Origin: a virus
Length of the DNA: 21,227 bases
Reading direction: 5' to 3' (one strand)
Virus record (IMG/VR): IMGVR_UViG_3300007734_000457
Coordinates: 1-21,227 of that record
How positions within the stretch are numbered: the first letter of the stretch is position 1; each line of letters opens with the position of its first letter. This document shows, one piece after another, positions 20,506 to 21,227 of the stretch. A program made the translations under genes and the position numbers. The notes beneath the pieces are model-generated. The model had not been told where the DNA came from, did no database searches, and saw nothing but the letters and a program-made list of their open reading frames with translations.

Positions 20506-20775
20506 ATGGCAGATTATGTTTTTAAAACACCAACAGTCCGAGAGGGACCAGCAGGTGGACATAGATTATTTTACTTCTATAAATTAGATAGAGGTATTAG
20601 TATTGCTAAAAGTGGTGGAGTATATTCACGAGTTCGTTATGTTTTAGATGAAGCAATGGATAACTACCAAGAGTTTTATATTGGTGGACATAATCATATA
20701 GTTAATGATGCTACCAAAGCAGCACTAATTGCTGGTGGCGTAGGGGTAACGGAAGCAAACTTTACAGCGATATAG
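20506..20775 (+). CDS. Hypothetical small structural protein, 89 aa
   Basis: I start at ATG 20506 (MADYVFKTPTVREGPAGGHR) with AAGGAG six bases upstream; the frame extends upstream through the post-capsid hairpin, which is unlikely to be translated. The product looks like a compact beta-rich protein (RLFYFYKLDRGISIAK; YQEFYIGGHNHIV) and ends AALIAGGVGVTEANFTAI. Placement directly after the capsid gene suggests a decoration, head-tail connector or minor virion protein. No family recognised. Confidence 0.65.
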   Translation: MADYVFKTPTVREGPAGGHRLFYFYKLDRGISIAKSGGVYSRVRYVLDEAMDNYQEFYIGGHNHIVNDATKAALIAGGVGVTEANFTAI

Positions 20776-20782
20776 GGGACAT

Positions 20783-21091
20783 ATGAAACACTGGGAACAT
20801 CATCCAGAACCAATTGATGGATGTTTTGGATGCAAAGGATTAGGACTCCAGATGAATACTGGAGATGCTAAACGAGATATTCCAGATAAGAAATGGAACG
20901 CTGAGTTACAGGCTTATCGGGACGCAAGAGCACAAGGAATACAACCAGCAGGAACAACTATGCGACACGTGCAAGAAGCGCATAGAGCCTCAGAAGTATT
21001 AGGTAAAGCGTACAATGCGGACACTATGCCTAAGACTAAAGATATAACTCCAAAAGCCGCAACTGTAATGAAAGAGATAGGACAAATCTAA
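20783..21091 (+). CDS. Hypothetical protein with N-terminal CxxC, 102 aa
   Basis: AGGGGACAT precedes the ATG. The product starts MKHWEHHPEPIDGCFGCKGL, so His and the CFGC pair could bind a metal, then IPDKKWNAELQAYRDARAQG and a helical end. Its TAA overlaps the next ATG by one base (TAATG). Function unknown; a small virion or assembly protein is likely from context. Confidence 0.6.
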   Translation: MKHWEHHPEPIDGCFGCKGLGLQMNTGDAKRDIPDKKWNAELQAYRDARAQGIQPAGTTMRHVQEAHRASEVLGKAYNADTMPKTKDITPKAATVMKEIGQI

Positions 21092-21227
21092 TGCCAAAAG
21101 TAGGAAAAAAGAAGTTCCCATACACAGCCAAGGGTAAGGCTGCAGCCAAGGCTTATGCTAAGGGTGAGAAGATGGAATCCAAATCTGAAAAGAGAATGGA
21201 AATGCGTAAGGGTATGAAAAAGATGGG
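21091..21227 (+). CDS. Lysine-rich small protein (5' part, cut by window edge)
   Basis: Reads MPKVGKKKFPYTAKGKAAAK and stays open for 45 codons to the edge of the window. About a third of residues are Lys or Arg, with Ala and Met making up much of the rest. Coupled to the previous gene by TAATG. Such a basic peptide could bind DNA or RNA, for example inside the head, but no family is recognised and the end is missing. Confidence 0.6.
   Translation, partial: MPKVGKKKFPYTAKGKAAAKAYAKGEKMESKSEKRMEMRKGMKKM

Noticed and set aside
1-21227. CRISPR arrays, insertion sequences, integrase or attachment sites
   Set aside because: I found no repeat-spacer array, transposase, recombinase or terminal inverted repeats of an IS; the only repeats are short operator- or iteron-sized ones.

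Overview
The window is a stretch of a tailed double-stranded DNA phage genome. The host is probably an actinobacterium: there is a WhiB-family gene with its four cysteines and GIYGG turn, and two sites matching the actinobacterial LexA/SOS box. The DNA is AT-rich, which fits a phage of low-GC freshwater actinobacteria; that habitat is inference.

Left arm (1-6095). Apart from a sigma-factor-like 3' end on the + strand at the very edge, all genes read leftward. They are mostly tiny, with TAATG or ATGA overlaps, and many were recovered here as ORFs shorter than 60 codons. They fall into short transcription units, each behind a TTGAC(A/T) promoter, and several of those promoters carry their own palindrome. 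Recognisable products are an FmdB-like zinc ribbon protein, a membrane-targeted lysozyme-like protein with a coupled 31-residue membrane peptide, WhiB, a class II glutamine amidotransferase and an amidoligase. Two non-coding RNA elements that look like tRNA elbows without an anticodon arm follow two of the leftward genes, each just upstream of the next promoter. A third gene has a leader that can fold into a 26-bp stem.

Divergent region (6096-6670). This non-coding stretch of 575 bp holds two SOS boxes, three iteron-like repeats, several palindromes, AT-rich blocks and a long hairpin. It is the best candidate in the window for a transcription switch and/or replication origin.

Right arm (6671-21227). 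All genes read rightward and encode DNA packaging and the virion: terminase large subunit, portal, a proteasome/HslV-like Ntn hydrolase (candidate prohead protease), an Ala/Gln/Pro-rich protein, a 1629-residue protein and two proteins of about 430 residues (probable internal or ejection proteins), a scaffold-like protein, an N4 gp56-like major capsid protein, then three small genes, the last cut by the window edge. About 8 kb separates the portal region from scaffold and capsid. A possible pseudoknot precedes the scaffold gene and two hairpins follow the capsid gene.

All calls come from reading the sequence; no database search or folding program was run.
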